Of a DNA stretch of 41,810 nt, positions 16,087 through 23,173 are shown in pieces. The notes beneath the pieces were generated by a model that searched no databases, was not told the origin of the DNA, and was given only the letters and a program-made list of their open reading frames with translations. Within the stretch, counting starts at the first letter, position 1. Each line of letters starts with the position of its first letter. The position numbers and the translations under genes were made by a program. The stretch comes from a virus. The stretch covers positions 1-41,810 of the IMG/VR virus record IMGVR_UViG_3300044971_003230; one strand, written 5' to 3'.

Positions 16087-16794
16087 ATGCCACGCCCCAA
16101 ACGCAAACCCGCTCCAGTGGTCGCTCCACCCACCAGGGATGTCGTGGGCAGGCGCCCAAAGCCCAAAAAACGCCTGACCGCTCAGGACAAACTCGACCTA
16201 ATGGAAGCCTTCGCCAGGCTGCTCTTCACCGGCCAGCACACCGATGCCGATGCCTGGCGGATGGTCTACGAGGCCGGCATCCAGCGAAAAAAAGCCAGCG
16301 CGACCGTGGCCAAAGCGAGCGCCAACGCACGGAAACGACACCCGCACGTGCAGGCAGAGCTCAAACGGCTGCAGGAACTGCACGCGGCCCAGCAGGCCAA
16401 AGAGGAGGAGGAGCGCAAAAAAGCGGCTGCGATCGCCGAGGCGGCCGCGATCGCCACCCGCGACGAAGTGTTGAAATTCCACTCCAGGGTCATGCGCTGC
16501 CCGAGCAATGCCCTGACCGCAGAGCACGCCGATCTGGTCCTGGTCGTCGAAACCAAACGACTGGCACCACCCAAATACGACAAAGAAGGCAACGAAATCC
16601 CGCACCCGGACGCCGACGCTGACGGCTACGTCACGGATGTGACCCGCAGGCCCCCGGACATCAAGGAGCGGCAGAAGTCCGCCGAAAGCCTAGCTGCCAT
16701 GCAGGGCTGGAACAAAGGCGATCCAAACCTGAAAAACGCCGCCGACGCCCTGACCGAACTGCTCATGGACATTCGCGGCGGCGGCAAAAGCTGA
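16087..16794 (+). CDS. Terminase small subunit candidate
   Basis: 235 residues. A basic Pro-rich N-terminus precedes a helical domain (LTAQDKLDLMEAFARLLFTGQHTDADAWRMVYEAG), then a long coiled coil (HVQAELKRLQELHAAQQAKEEEE). The C-terminal part has TRDEVLKFHSRVM ... PDIKERQKSAESLAAMQGW, which closely resembles the common end of Terminase_2-type small subunits ('treevl ... rlkAlelLgkh.G'). Small terminases bind pac/cos DNA as rings and feed the large subunit. Here it is ~17 kb away from the large subunit gene, which is unusual, so confirmation is needed before using it as a map anchor. Confidence 0.55.
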   Translation: MPRPKRKPAPVVAPPTRDVVGRRPKPKKRLTAQDKLDLMEAFARLLFTGQHTDADAWRMVYEAGIQRKKASATVAKASANARKRHPHVQAELKRLQELHAAQQAKEEEERKKAAAIAEAAAIATRDEVLKFHSRVMRCPSNALTAEHADLVLVVETKRLAPPKYDKEGNEIPHPDADADGYVTDVTRRPPDIKERQKSAESLAAMQGWNKGDPNLKNAADALTELLMDIRGGGKS

Positions 16795-16803
16795 TCCAAC
16801 ATC

Positions 16804-17085
16804 ATGCAGACCTGGCTTACCATTCCGATTAACAAGCACTGGCTGATTTTACCAATCCAGGAGCAATCGCCAACCACGGTTGCGGATTTTGTCGCCTGCC
16901 TGCTCGCCTTGTTTCTGCTGGCATGCATGTGGATCCTCACAGGTGGACATCGTCTGATCCACATCGCAAAACACCGCCATTGGGGCCGGATCGCCCTGAG
17001 CATCATACTCATCGTCGGGATGATCGATTGCCTGCGCATCCTGCACAACACGGCCTCCTACCTCTCCAAAATCGCCAAACACTAA
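16804..17085 (+). CDS. Two-helix inner membrane protein
   Basis: 93 residues. Two hydrophobic stretches (~residues 26-46, VADFVACLLALFLLACMWIL; ~64-80, ALSIILIVGMIDCLRI) are separated by a basic loop (HRLIHIAKHRHWGR), predicting a hairpin with a basic cytoplasmic loop. Small two-helix phage proteins include holins and superinfection-exclusion factors. Its position between the small terminase and glycosyltransferase genes, rather than next to the endolysin, makes exclusion or modification accessory functions as likely as lysis. Confidence 0.5.
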   Translation: MQTWLTIPINKHWLILPIQEQSPTTVADFVACLLALFLLACMWILTGGHRLIHIAKHRHWGRIALSIILIVGMIDCLRILHNTASYLSKIAKH

Positions 17086-17096
17086 GTCTCCCTCAA

Positions 17097-18284
17097 ATGC
17101 ACCTTTTCACGCCATGCCGCGACCTCTTCGACGGCCAACTGCGCGCCGGCACCACCTACCTCATGGACACGCAGATGGCTGACCAACTGTCGGCCCTTGG
17201 ACATTGCGCACACTCCAGTCCATTCACCAACCAGCAGCCAGGCATCAATGCCAAACCCGACAACACCACGCGCTCAATCCTGATCCTGCGCGCCGGAGGC
17301 TACGGAGACATGCTGTTCCTCACCCCGTGTCTGGCCGAACTGCGCCGGCGCTTCCCGTCCCTCGAGATCACCGTTGCCACGGGCAGCACGCGTGATGCGC
17401 TACACCATCCAGCCTTACAGGACATTCAGGTCATCGATTACCCGGTTCCTCTGCCGCTGACCAAATGGGACATCATCAGCAGCGCGGAACGCATCGCGTC
17501 GGAGGACATGACCTACGACGCCAGCGCTTATTTTGCGAACCACCTGGGCCTTATCAGCCAGGAACAACTCGAGAGCACCGGGTTGATCACACGGCAAACC
17601 GAGGCCCCCAAAATACCGTTTGATTTGCGGCCGCTGTACCACGTCAGCGACGAGGACCGGTACAATGCTTGGAAGGCGTTCCCTCGGCATGAAGGCCGCG
17701 CCAGGATCGGCATCCAGACGGAGAGTTCCGTAAAAAACCGCACCTATCCCGTCGACCTTACCGGCCTACTGATCCACGACCTCATCGAAAAGGACGGCTG
17801 TGACGTCTACACATTCGGTTACCCAGACCCGAAGAATGTCGAACTGCCGCACTTCTACCCTCTCCAATGTCTGCCGGAGCCGCCCAGCTTCCAGCAATCA
17901 GCGGCGGTGCTCTCGACCATGGACGCCATGATCGCCCCGGACTCCAGCCTATGCCATATCGCCGGTGCCCTGGAAATCCCCACCATCGCTCTTTACGGCC
18001 CGTTCCACTGGCGACAGCGAGTCGGCAACATGCCGACGGTCAAAGCTCTCCAGGGGCACGCACGCTGCGCGCCCTGTCAGTGGCATTGGAAACACGGGCT
18101 GCACTACCCACCGCACATGTCCTGCGCCGACCTGGTCGGCCCGCCAGGGCAGCAACGGCAGCGCGGTTGCTCCGCCCTCGCCCAGATCACTCCCGAGCGA
18201 ATCCGGTCCACCCTTTGGTCCTGGCTCAGCGAATGCACCCGCAAAACCGAAGTGTTTTCCCCCCATGTGGCACACGTTGAATAA
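17097..18284 (+). CDS. Family 9 glycosyltransferase (ADP-heptosyltransferase-like)
   Basis: 395 residues. Residues 60-90 (SILILRAGGYGDMLFLTPCLAELRRRFP) are the N-terminal Rossmann loop of GT9 heptosyltransferases. Around residues 278-304, MIAPDSSLCHIAGALEIPTIALYGPF is the C-terminal nucleotide-sugar-binding signature (D-S-x-x-H-x-A-x-x-x-x-P-x-x-x-L-x-G). The N-terminal ~58 residues are extra, and several Cys/His cluster near the C-terminus (ARCAPCQWHWKH, and CADL). GT9 enzymes add heptose-like sugars to lipopolysaccharide or other glycans. In a temperate phage this suggests surface-glycan change (receptor masking) or virion glycosylation. It overlaps the next gene by 20 nt. Confidence 0.75.
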   Translation: MHLFTPCRDLFDGQLRAGTTYLMDTQMADQLSALGHCAHSSPFTNQQPGINAKPDNTTRSILILRAGGYGDMLFLTPCLAELRRRFPSLEITVATGSTRDALHHPALQDIQVIDYPVPLPLTKWDIISSAERIASEDMTYDASAYFANHLGLISQEQLESTGLITRQTEAPKIPFDLRPLYHVSDEDRYNAWKAFPRHEGRARIGIQTESSVKNRTYPVDLTGLLIHDLIEKDGCDVYTFGYPDPKNVELPHFYPLQCLPEPPSFQQSAAVLSTMDAMIAPDSSLCHIAGALEIPTIALYGPFHWRQRVGNMPTVKALQGHARCAPCQWHWKHGLHYPPHMSCADLVGPPGQQRQRGCSALAQITPERIRSTLWSWLSECTRKTEVFSPHVAHVE

Positions 18285-18867
18285 CTCCGCCGCCGGCACC
18301 CAGGCAATCATCATCGGCAAAGGGCCCAGCCTCGACGCATGGATCCAAGCCGGAATGCCCAAAAAAGAAGGATCCGTGATGATCGGAATTAACCACGCGG
18401 CATTCATTGGCCCATGCGATTACGGAATCACGACGCACGGCGACGCCCCTGAGTACGCAGATATCCCGACGCGGTGGATCATCGGCCTACCCCTTGCGGG
18501 AGATCCGCGTGACGCCCGTCGGTGGCATCGTGCGCCCTGGGTGCATTCCTGGTTCGTCCACACACACGCGCAAAACGACCACGTCCTCCAACAAACCCGC
18601 GACGAGATCGCCGAAAGCCGCATGCTCTGGGGACGAAACAACAGCGGCAACAACGCGGTCCACTTTGCTTGGTACCTGGGCGCCACCAGCCTCATGTTCG
18701 TAGGCTGCGACGGCACACCGGAATACGCACAGGCCTGCAAAAATATGCCAGGCATCCGACCGCTCCAATCCGCCGCAGCCTACCACTACCCAAACTACCG
18801 CCTGGCAAACGACCAAATCGCAAGCGTCCTGTTCGACACCCGCTGGTCCCACTGGGGCAGCCCATAA
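18265..18867 (+). CDS. MptE/DUF115-like Rossmann protein, glycan partner of the GT9 gene
   Basis: 200 residues. IIIGKGPSLDAW near the N-terminus, then VMIGINHAAF ... YGITTHGD, and SGNNAVHFAWYLGATSLMFVGCDG form the G-x-G-P-S/L ... N ... D pattern of MptE-like/DUF115 Rossmann proteins. These often accompany glycosyltransferases (Maf-type flagellin glycosylation, O-antigen synthesis). A substrate cannot be inferred. It overlaps the GT9 gene by 20 nt, so the two are co-translated and probably act on one glycan. Confidence 0.6.
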   Translation: MWHTLNNSAAGTQAIIIGKGPSLDAWIQAGMPKKEGSVMIGINHAAFIGPCDYGITTHGDAPEYADIPTRWIIGLPLAGDPRDARRWHRAPWVHSWFVHTHAQNDHVLQQTRDEIAESRMLWGRNNSGNNAVHFAWYLGATSLMFVGCDGTPEYAQACKNMPGIRPLQSAAAYHYPNYRLANDQIASVLFDTRWSHWGSP

Positions 18868-18881
18868 GGTCAATCCAGGTA

Positions 18882-18966
18882 AACAATCAGAGCCGTGAAA
18901 TGAGCGGAATTGATTGTTGCGAGCAGAAATCAAACGTGCTTGTGTGCGGCGTCGGTAGCAGCCGAC
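18882..18966 (+). other. Intergenic hairpins before the 18991 gene
   Basis: Two stems: AACAATCA (18882-18889) with TGATTGTT (18911-18918) across a 21-nt loop, and GTCGG-TAGCAG-CCGAC (18951-18966). The second shares the ten bases GGTAGCAGCC with the hairpin at 19264-19289, on the other side of the small gene between them. Confidence 0.4.
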
Positions 18967-18990
18967 ACAACATCCAAACTCAATCCGCAC

Positions 18991-19254
18991 ATGAAAATCA
19001 CGATCAACCACAACGGGTTCCACGGTCACACATCCGCAGTTCTCAACGTCCCCGGCAAGCCTGGAGATAAGGTCATTCTTACCCCACACCAAATCCGCAA
19101 ACTGCGCGTCATTCCATGCGGCTGCGACAGCTGCTCCTGTGGGGAATCCATGCTAAGGGCGTTGTCGGATTACGGACAACGCTTTGATCCGTGCAAACTC
19201 ACCATTCCGGCGAGTGGAGAAATCAACATTCGCGGCAACTATCCCCAGCAATAG
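18991..19254 (+). CDS. Small Cys-rich protein
   Basis: 87 residues, not recognised. The centre reads IPCGCDSCSCGES with four Cys in eight residues plus one later, a compact metal-site or disulfide candidate; the rest is beta-like (VILTPHQIRKLRV, KLTIPASGEINIRG). The ATG at 18991 is chosen. The same frame is open further upstream to a TTG at 18910, but that stretch is inside the hairpins and has poor coding character. Confidence 0.45.
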   Translation: MKITINHNGFHGHTSAVLNVPGKPGDKVILTPHQIRKLRVIPCGCDSCSCGESMLRALSDYGQRFDPCKLTIPASGEINIRGNYPQQ

Positions 19255-19263
19255 CAACAAAAA

Positions 19264-19289
19264 GCCCCGGAGGTAGCAGCCTCCGGGGC
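19264..19289 (-). terminator. Terminator for the leftward repressor transcript
   Basis: GCCCCGGAGG-TAGCAG-CCTCCGGGGC: perfect 10-bp stem. On the - strand it is followed by TTTTTGTTG, a proper U-tract; on the + strand it is followed by AAAACCC, so it terminates leftward transcription best. It would end the repressor mRNA after crossing the 19328 gene. Confidence 0.65.
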
Positions 19290-19327
19290 AAAACCCATTT
19301 CTGAGTTCAATTCGTTTCAATCCGCGC

Positions 19328-19597
19328 ATGAACAAGCCCACGCGACCGACCAACACAGCAGCAAAAAAGGCAGTTGTCACCGAAAAAAAACGAGGTGGGC
19401 GAAGGCCTCGCGCAGGCCGCCCAACAGTTGGCCGCACTTGCCAGCCACCCAGGATCAAACCTGAAGCCATGGCAATATTCCGTGAAATCGCGGAATTCCG
19501 CAGATGCTCGGTCGCGGCCGCCATTGAACTCGCCGCTACTATCGCCATCGACGCCATCGAAGGGCGCCCGATACGCCAGGACCTGCTGCGCTATTGA
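19328..19597 (+). CDS. Small basic DNA-binding-like protein convergent with the repressor
   Basis: 89 residues. The first ~40 residues are basic and disordered (KKRGGRRPRAGRPTVG). The second half (PEAMAIFREIAEFRRCSVAAAIELAATIAIDAIEG) resembles a ribbon-helix-helix or short helix-turn-helix domain. It overlaps the 3' end of the repressor gene by 7 nt, tail to tail. The repressor transcript, if it runs to the terminator at 19264, is fully antisense to it. Confidence 0.5.
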   Translation: MNKPTRPTNTAAKKAVVTEKKRGGRRPRAGRPTVGRTCQPPRIKPEAMAIFREIAEFRRCSVAAAIELAATIAIDAIEGRPIRQDLLRY

Positions 19598-19989
19598 ATC
19601 AAGCGCAGGCTTTCCTGCAGCCAGTCACGCACGTCAGGCCGTGATTCGGCGAGGTGCCTCAGCGCAGCAAACAAAGCATCCATGCTGAGATCGGACGACC
19701 CGGCCACCATCGGATCAACCCCTACCTGCTCTCGTAACTCAATGATGAGATCACCGCGCGCGGACGACGGACACTCATCGAGCAGATGAGCAAGGATCAG
19801 AGGACCACGCTCAGTAGATGCAAGAGCGTTGGACAGCGCAGCAAGCGCCTCAACCGAGGGCCGCGAGCGCCCTGATGCGTAATGACCAAGAGTAGCCCGC
19901 TGAATCCCGCACAGTTTGGCCAATCCCTGCATGGTATGCGACTCCGCAACCCTGCGCAGCGCAGTCTGAAACATGGTGATTTTACTCAT
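19591..19989 (-). CDS. XRE-family phage repressor (CI/C2-like)
   Basis: 132 residues, the only convincing leftward gene. A helix-turn-helix at ~residues 20-55 (QGLAKLCGIQRATLGHYASGRSRPSVEALAALSNAL) is standard XRE, with the recognition helix around IQRATLGHYASG. The C-terminal ~75 residues are helical and acidic, with no LexA/CI-type Ser-Lys autoprotease pair, so inactivation would need an antirepressor or other signal. It faces the rightward early genes across 82 nt with mirrored operators. Its ATG lies about 7 nt after a predicted -10 box, so its mRNA may be nearly leaderless, as lambda cI from PRM is. Confidence 0.8.
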   Translation of the reverse strand: MSKITMFQTALRRVAESHTMQGLAKLCGIQRATLGHYASGRSRPSVEALAALSNALASTERGPLILAHLLDECPSSARGDLIIELREQVGVDPMVAGSSDLSMDALFAALRHLAESRPDVRDWLQESLRLIQ

Positions 19990-20065
19990 GCTCCATTATG
20001 TAGCATGAAACAAAAAAAACAAAAACTATTTGGCTGCATAATTGGAGCGTGCTACATTTTGGAGC
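19990..20065. promoter_or_regulatory. Divergent promoter region with mirrored operators (immunity switch)
   Basis: GCTCCATTATGTAGCATG (19990-20007) and, inverted, CGTGCTACATTTTGGAGC (20048-20065) agree at ~14 of 18 positions. The rightward promoter is TTGGCT (20030-20035), 17 nt, TACATT (20053-20058). The leftward promoter on the - strand is TTTTTG (20025-20020), 17 nt, TACATA (20002-19997). Each -10 box lies inside an operator, so the bound repressor could block both. A poly-A stretch (20008-20025) lies between. Confidence 0.7.
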
Positions 20066-20071
20066 CTCACC

Positions 20072-20251
20072 ATGCCACCCACCACCCCTCCACAGGAAAA
20101 AATCGCCGCAGCCCTCGCTGCATTTTTCCGGTCACTCAGCGCGAGCCACGACCGCGAACTTGCCGGAATCGCCATCTCACTTGAACCCAAGGTCCTCGAC
20201 CTCGTCCGGAAAAGTGAGCGCAACCCGCGCGCCAGCAGCCGCGCCAGCTGA
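20072..20251 (+). CDS. First rightward early gene, small protein
   Basis: 59 residues, not recognised: helical, ending in a basic Ser/Arg-rich tail. The ATG is 13 nt after the predicted rightward -10, so the leader is only ~7 nt. The position is that of cro in lambda-like switches, but no helix-turn-helix is convincing. Confidence 0.5.
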   Translation: MPPTTPPQEKIAAALAAFFRSLSASHDRELAGIAISLEPKVLDLVRKSERNPRASSRAS

Positions 20252-20279
20252 CACACCAACAAATGGCACACCTCCCCCG

Positions 20280-20513
20280 ATGAATCTGCCACAAACCCAA
20301 GCACTACCGGCAACCGTCCACAGCCTTGCGCAGGTCACTCAGCAGGCCAGGACCAGGACCGGCAAACAAATCGCCACGCGGATCCAGGCAGGAACCGTGC
20401 AGGTCGGTCTGCCGAAACCAATCGGCACAAGGGGCGCCATCCACTTTGAGCCGCTCAGCCAATGGATGAGCATCGAGAAGGCCATTCAATACCTCAACAA
20501 TTATGCAGGCTGA
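20280..20513 (+). CDS. Small early protein
   Basis: 77 residues. Mid-region TRTGKQIATRIQAGTVQVGLPKP followed by IHFEPLSQWMSIEKAIQYLNNY. No family recognised. The ATG at 20280 is preferred because upstream codons overlap the 20072 gene in another frame. The last 11 nt overlap the next gene. Confidence 0.45.
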   Translation: MNLPQTQALPATVHSLAQVTQQARTRTGKQIATRIQAGTVQVGLPKPIGTRGAIHFEPLSQWMSIEKAIQYLNNYAG

Positions 20514-20694
20514 CAACCACACCATCGACGCCATCGCCCGCGCTGCCTACTCGTTCGGCCGTGCCAAAGAACGTGCTTTGACCTACCGCGCCTACCGCAC
20601 AAAAAGCAGCATCAATATGGCTCGCCACTGGGGCGCAGAAGCCCGCGCGGAATGGCAACGCCTGCAAGAACTCCGCAGCAACATCACCCACTGA
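20503..20694 (+). CDS. Small early protein
   Basis: 63 residues, basic and helical (DAIARAAYSFGRAKERALTYRAYR; AEWQRLQELRSN). No family recognised. It overlaps the preceding gene by 11 nt and is followed 4 nt later by the 20699 gene. Confidence 0.45.
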   Translation: MQADNHTIDAIARAAYSFGRAKERALTYRAYRTKSSINMARHWGAEARAEWQRLQELRSNITH

Positions 20695-20698
20695 TCCC

Positions 20699-21124
20699 AT
20701 GACACCAAAAGCACTTCTCCACACCAGCGCAGATCAAAACCGGATCGCGCCCGAGCAGCACGCACACAACATCCTCCTGCTCCTGCTCGATCGCCTGCCC
20801 ATCACCACCATGAGCGACATCGTGGCCCACATGATCGCCACCGATGAGGACGGCGACAGCGAAGCCGCCAGCGATTTGGTTCACGCGACCGGCAAGCAGC
20901 GCTGGGGCACGAATGAATGGGAGGCTGCGATGCAGCTTGCCCGGCACCGCTACGACCCCGAGTACACTCCTGACGCTTACACCCTCGGCTACAACCAGGG
21001 CCAGCATGCCGCACGAAGCGCAGGGGGAAGCCGTGGGGCAGAGTGGCATGCCGACCAACAGCAACTGGAAGGCGTGAAGCGAGCCGATTACATCCAAGGC
21101 TACAACGACGGACAATCCGAATGA
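20699..21124 (+). CDS. Early protein, unrecognised
   Basis: 141 residues. The N-terminal half is helical (EQHAHNILLLLLDRLPITTMSDIVAHMI). The C-terminal half has repeated Tyr/Gly-Gln units (YTLGYNQGQH and YIQGYNDGQSE), a short duplicated motif. It overlaps the next gene by ATGA. Function unknown. Confidence 0.5.
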   Translation: MTPKALLHTSADQNRIAPEQHAHNILLLLLDRLPITTMSDIVAHMIATDEDGDSEAASDLVHATGKQRWGTNEWEAAMQLARHRYDPEYTPDAYTLGYNQGQHAARSAGGSRGAEWHADQQQLEGVKRADYIQGYNDGQSE

Positions 21125-21420
21125 TGCCGCCCACCGTCCAACAGCTGGCTCGTGAGTTCGCGCGACACTTGCGCGCCGCCATCCTGTCAAAACATACCTG
21201 GACGCACATTGAGGCCGCAAACCGCGGCAGGTACACCCAGGACGGACAGGATGCAGTGCATGAACACGTCGACCCATGGGCTGTCATGCACGACGCCTGG
21301 ACCCACACCGGCGCACCACCCATGCGGATCGACGACCACACGCAGACAGCGACGATCGAAGCCGCCATGAGATTGTCCAAGGCGCATAACCACAACCCCG
21401 ATCAGATACCGCTGCAGTAG
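21121..21420 (+). CDS. Early protein, unrecognised
   Basis: 99 residues starting at the ATGATG overlap. Rich in His, Trp and Thr (HTWTHIEAANRGRYTQ; HDAWTHTG), with a helical N-terminus. No metal site or catalytic pattern is clear. Confidence 0.45.
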   Translation: MMPPTVQQLAREFARHLRAAILSKHTWTHIEAANRGRYTQDGQDAVHEHVDPWAVMHDAWTHTGAPPMRIDDHTQTATIEAAMRLSKAHNHNPDQIPLQ

Positions 21421-21442
21421 TTCGATTTCACACCAAACCCTC

Positions 21443-21676
21443 ATGAAACCGACACACGCAACCTGGCTGCTGCTCAACCTCCTGCACTGGATCGGCCACG
21501 CTGTCTACGCCGCCAGGACGCAGACGCAGGCCCGGCACCGTCGCCAGGACCTACTCGAAGAATGGTGGCGCGATCGCAAGCTCGCCAACAGCCGACACGC
21601 TCGAGCCGCCGCCCGCGAATACCTGCGGATCCGCCGCAGGGAAACCACTCCCACAGACATCATTATCGACCCATGA
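21443..21676 (+). CDS. Small basic membrane-associated protein
   Basis: 77 residues. The N-terminus (WLLLNLLHWIGHAVYAA) is hydrophobic enough for a membrane or interface helix; the remainder is strongly basic and helical (RHRRQDLLEEWWRDRKLANSRHARAAAREYL). It overlaps the next gene by ATGA. Unknown function. Confidence 0.45.
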   Translation: MKPTHATWLLLNLLHWIGHAVYAARTQTQARHRRQDLLEEWWRDRKLANSRHARAAAREYLRIRRRETTPTDIIIDP

Positions 21677-21843
21677 AACTCCGGCACAAACCCGTCCGCA
21701 TGCTCGACCTCACACGCAGCATGCCCAATCTGCACGCAAGCCTGACGCCCGAGCCACCGCCACCGATCTGGCTGGAAATCGCCCAGGGGATTGCACTCGC
21801 CGTGCTCGCCCTGGTCGGCATCTACATCGTCTTCGGCCTGTAA
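21673..21843 (+). CDS. Tail-anchored small membrane protein
   Basis: 56 residues: basic N-terminus, Pro-rich centre (TPEPPPPIW), then one C-terminal membrane segment (~residues 36-55, LEIAQGIALAVLALVGIYIV). It would be a tail-anchored inner-membrane protein. It is short enough to be missed by routine gene calling. Confidence 0.45.
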   Translation: MKLRHKPVRMLDLTRSMPNLHASLTPEPPPPIWLEIAQGIALAVLALVGIYIVFGL

Positions 21844-21848
21844 CATTT

Positions 21849-22040
21849 ATGCCCAACTACCTGATCATCCCCGCCCGCAGGGGCATCAAGCCGGAGAAGG
21901 CCAAAAACTGGCAGGAAGCGCTCGAACGGGCGACCGCCATGTCCATCCGGCACACCGGCGTCGAGGTGCAGCTGTACGAACTGCATACGAAGTTCCGGTA
22001 CACCCCACCAGAAACCCAACCCCAAACGGACGCCCGGTGA
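21849..22040 (+). CDS. Small early protein
   Basis: 63 residues, a mixed alpha/beta start (MPNYLIIPARRGIKPEKAKNW) and a beta-like segment (VEVQLYELHTKFRYTPP). Not recognised. Its stop overlaps the GTG start of the next gene. Confidence 0.4.
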   Translation: MPNYLIIPARRGIKPEKAKNWQEALERATAMSIRHTGVEVQLYELHTKFRYTPPETQPQTDAR

Positions 22041-22318
22041 ACTACAGCAACTTCATCGCCCGGGTGCAGGCCTGCAAGACAAGTCGCACCGCTTATCCGC
22101 CGGCGCTCATGGAGGCTGTCGAGACGCTGCATTTCGAACACGGCATCCCAGCCAAAACCATCGCGCAGCAGCTGCAGGCAGAACCTGAATACCAGGACAA
22201 AAGCTTGGACAGCCTGCACGCCGCCATCTGCCGACACATACGCCGTGCCACCCTCCGCCGTGGGCACACCCCACGCCGCAAACCCAAGACCCCAAAAAAG
22301 GCATGTACATCACCCTGA
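22037..22318 (+). CDS. Small basic helix-turn-helix-like protein (GTG start)
   Basis: 93 residues from a GTG that overlaps the previous stop as GTGA; no suitable ATG is available in the frame. The middle (HGIPAKTIAQQLQAEPEYQDKSLDSLHAAICRHIRR) looks like a helix-turn-helix and the C-terminus is basic (RRKPKTPKK). DNA binding is plausible. It overlaps the next gene by 16 nt. Confidence 0.4.
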   Translation: MNYSNFIARVQACKTSRTAYPPALMEAVETLHFEHGIPAKTIAQQLQAEPEYQDKSLDSLHAAICRHIRRATLRRGHTPRRKPKTPKKACTSP

Positions 22319-22629
22319 TCCTGCTGGCGTCCGCCTTGGCGATCACCGAAACCATTCACCTGTATCACAAAATGCGCTCCAGGGCGCAGGTCACAAAGCT
22401 GCCTGAAAATGGCAGCGATGACTTCGATGACATCATCGACGGTCCCGCCATGCATGTCACGCTTTACGGCGGACCACTCGACGGCCGCGATATCCTGGTT
22501 GGCAAGGACACCATCGGCTACGGCGACGACCAAACCGGTTCCCTTTACTACTTCTGCCCGGAAGTAACAGCCAGGCTTGGACGCTACGCATTCGCCCACC
22601 AGACCCACCCCATTTCCGCCCTGTCATAA
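22303..22629 (+). CDS. Membrane-anchored protein with GGPLDGR motif
   Basis: 108 residues. An N-terminal membrane helix (~1-20, MYITLILLASALAITETIHL) is followed by an acidic linker and a small beta domain opening with VTLYGGPLDGRDILV. This GGPLDG pattern recurs in many small phage and actinobacterial proteins of unknown role. The domain would sit on one side of the inner membrane. It ends the early small-gene series. Confidence 0.5.
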   Translation: MYITLILLASALAITETIHLYHKMRSRAQVTKLPENGSDDFDDIIDGPAMHVTLYGGPLDGRDILVGKDTIGYGDDQTGSLYYFCPEVTARLGRYAFAHQTHPISALS

Positions 22630-22634
22630 CGGCA

Positions 22635-22655
22635 GGTCGACCACACAGCAAACCC
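22635..22655 (+). promoter_or_regulatory. Recurrent palindromic control site, copy 7
   Basis: GGT-CGAC-CACAC-AGCA-AACCC, 9 nt before the ATG of the 22665 gene. The left core CGACCACAC is shared with copies 1 and 6. Confidence 0.5.
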
Positions 22656-22664
22656 AACTGACCC

Positions 22665-23129
22665 ATGAGCAAACCCAAGACCGCCGAATTCCAGGAGGCA
22701 CAGGTCATCCACCTGCCGACCGCCAACACCATCAATCTACCCTATCCGGAACCTGGATACCATTACGTCCAGGTCCCGAAGGACATCACCCAGAGCACGA
22801 TCCGGCAGCCCATCGTCGCCAGCCTGTGCCGCATTTCCAACGGCGATCTGCTCGCAGGCATGGACGAGGACCTGAGCGAGCTCATCAAGAGCGTCCAGAC
22901 GCTCGGCGAGAAGGGGCACATCACCCTGAAACTGACCGTGGCACCCGGCGGCATGAAGAAGGTCAAGATCGACCCGACGCTCACGAAGAAGATCCCGACC
23001 GAGAAGGCCGAGTCCTCAATCCTCTACGCCAGCAGCGAAGGACAACTGCTCCTGCGCGACCCCGACCAGCCCGAACTTGACCTGCGCATCATCGAGGACG
23101 CCGCGCCGGCCCCACGCCGCGTCATCTAA
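22665..23129 (+). CDS. Recombination-module protein upstream of the DUF2303 gene
   Basis: 154 residues. An N-terminal extended part leads into LISNG-like helices (VASLCRISNGDLLAGMDEDLSELIKSVQTLGEKG) and a compact beta domain (HITLKLTVAPGGMKKVKIDPTLTKKIP ... ASSEGQLLLRDPDQPELDLR). Proteins of this shape are commonly encoded directly before DUF2303 proteins in phages, as here. The function is unknown but is tied to the recombination/replication block. Confidence 0.55.
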   Translation: MSKPKTAEFQEAQVIHLPTANTINLPYPEPGYHYVQVPKDITQSTIRQPIVASLCRISNGDLLAGMDEDLSELIKSVQTLGEKGHITLKLTVAPGGMKKVKIDPTLTKKIPTEKAESSILYASSEGQLLLRDPDQPELDLRIIEDAAPAPRRVI

Positions 23130-23173
23130 CCAATCCCTTCATCAGAGAAACACCACACACCCACATCCCACCC

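Noticed and set aside
18910-18990. Upstream extension of the Cys-rich gene from a TTG
   Set aside because: The extension overlaps the intergenic hairpins and has poor coding character; the ATG at 18991 fits better.
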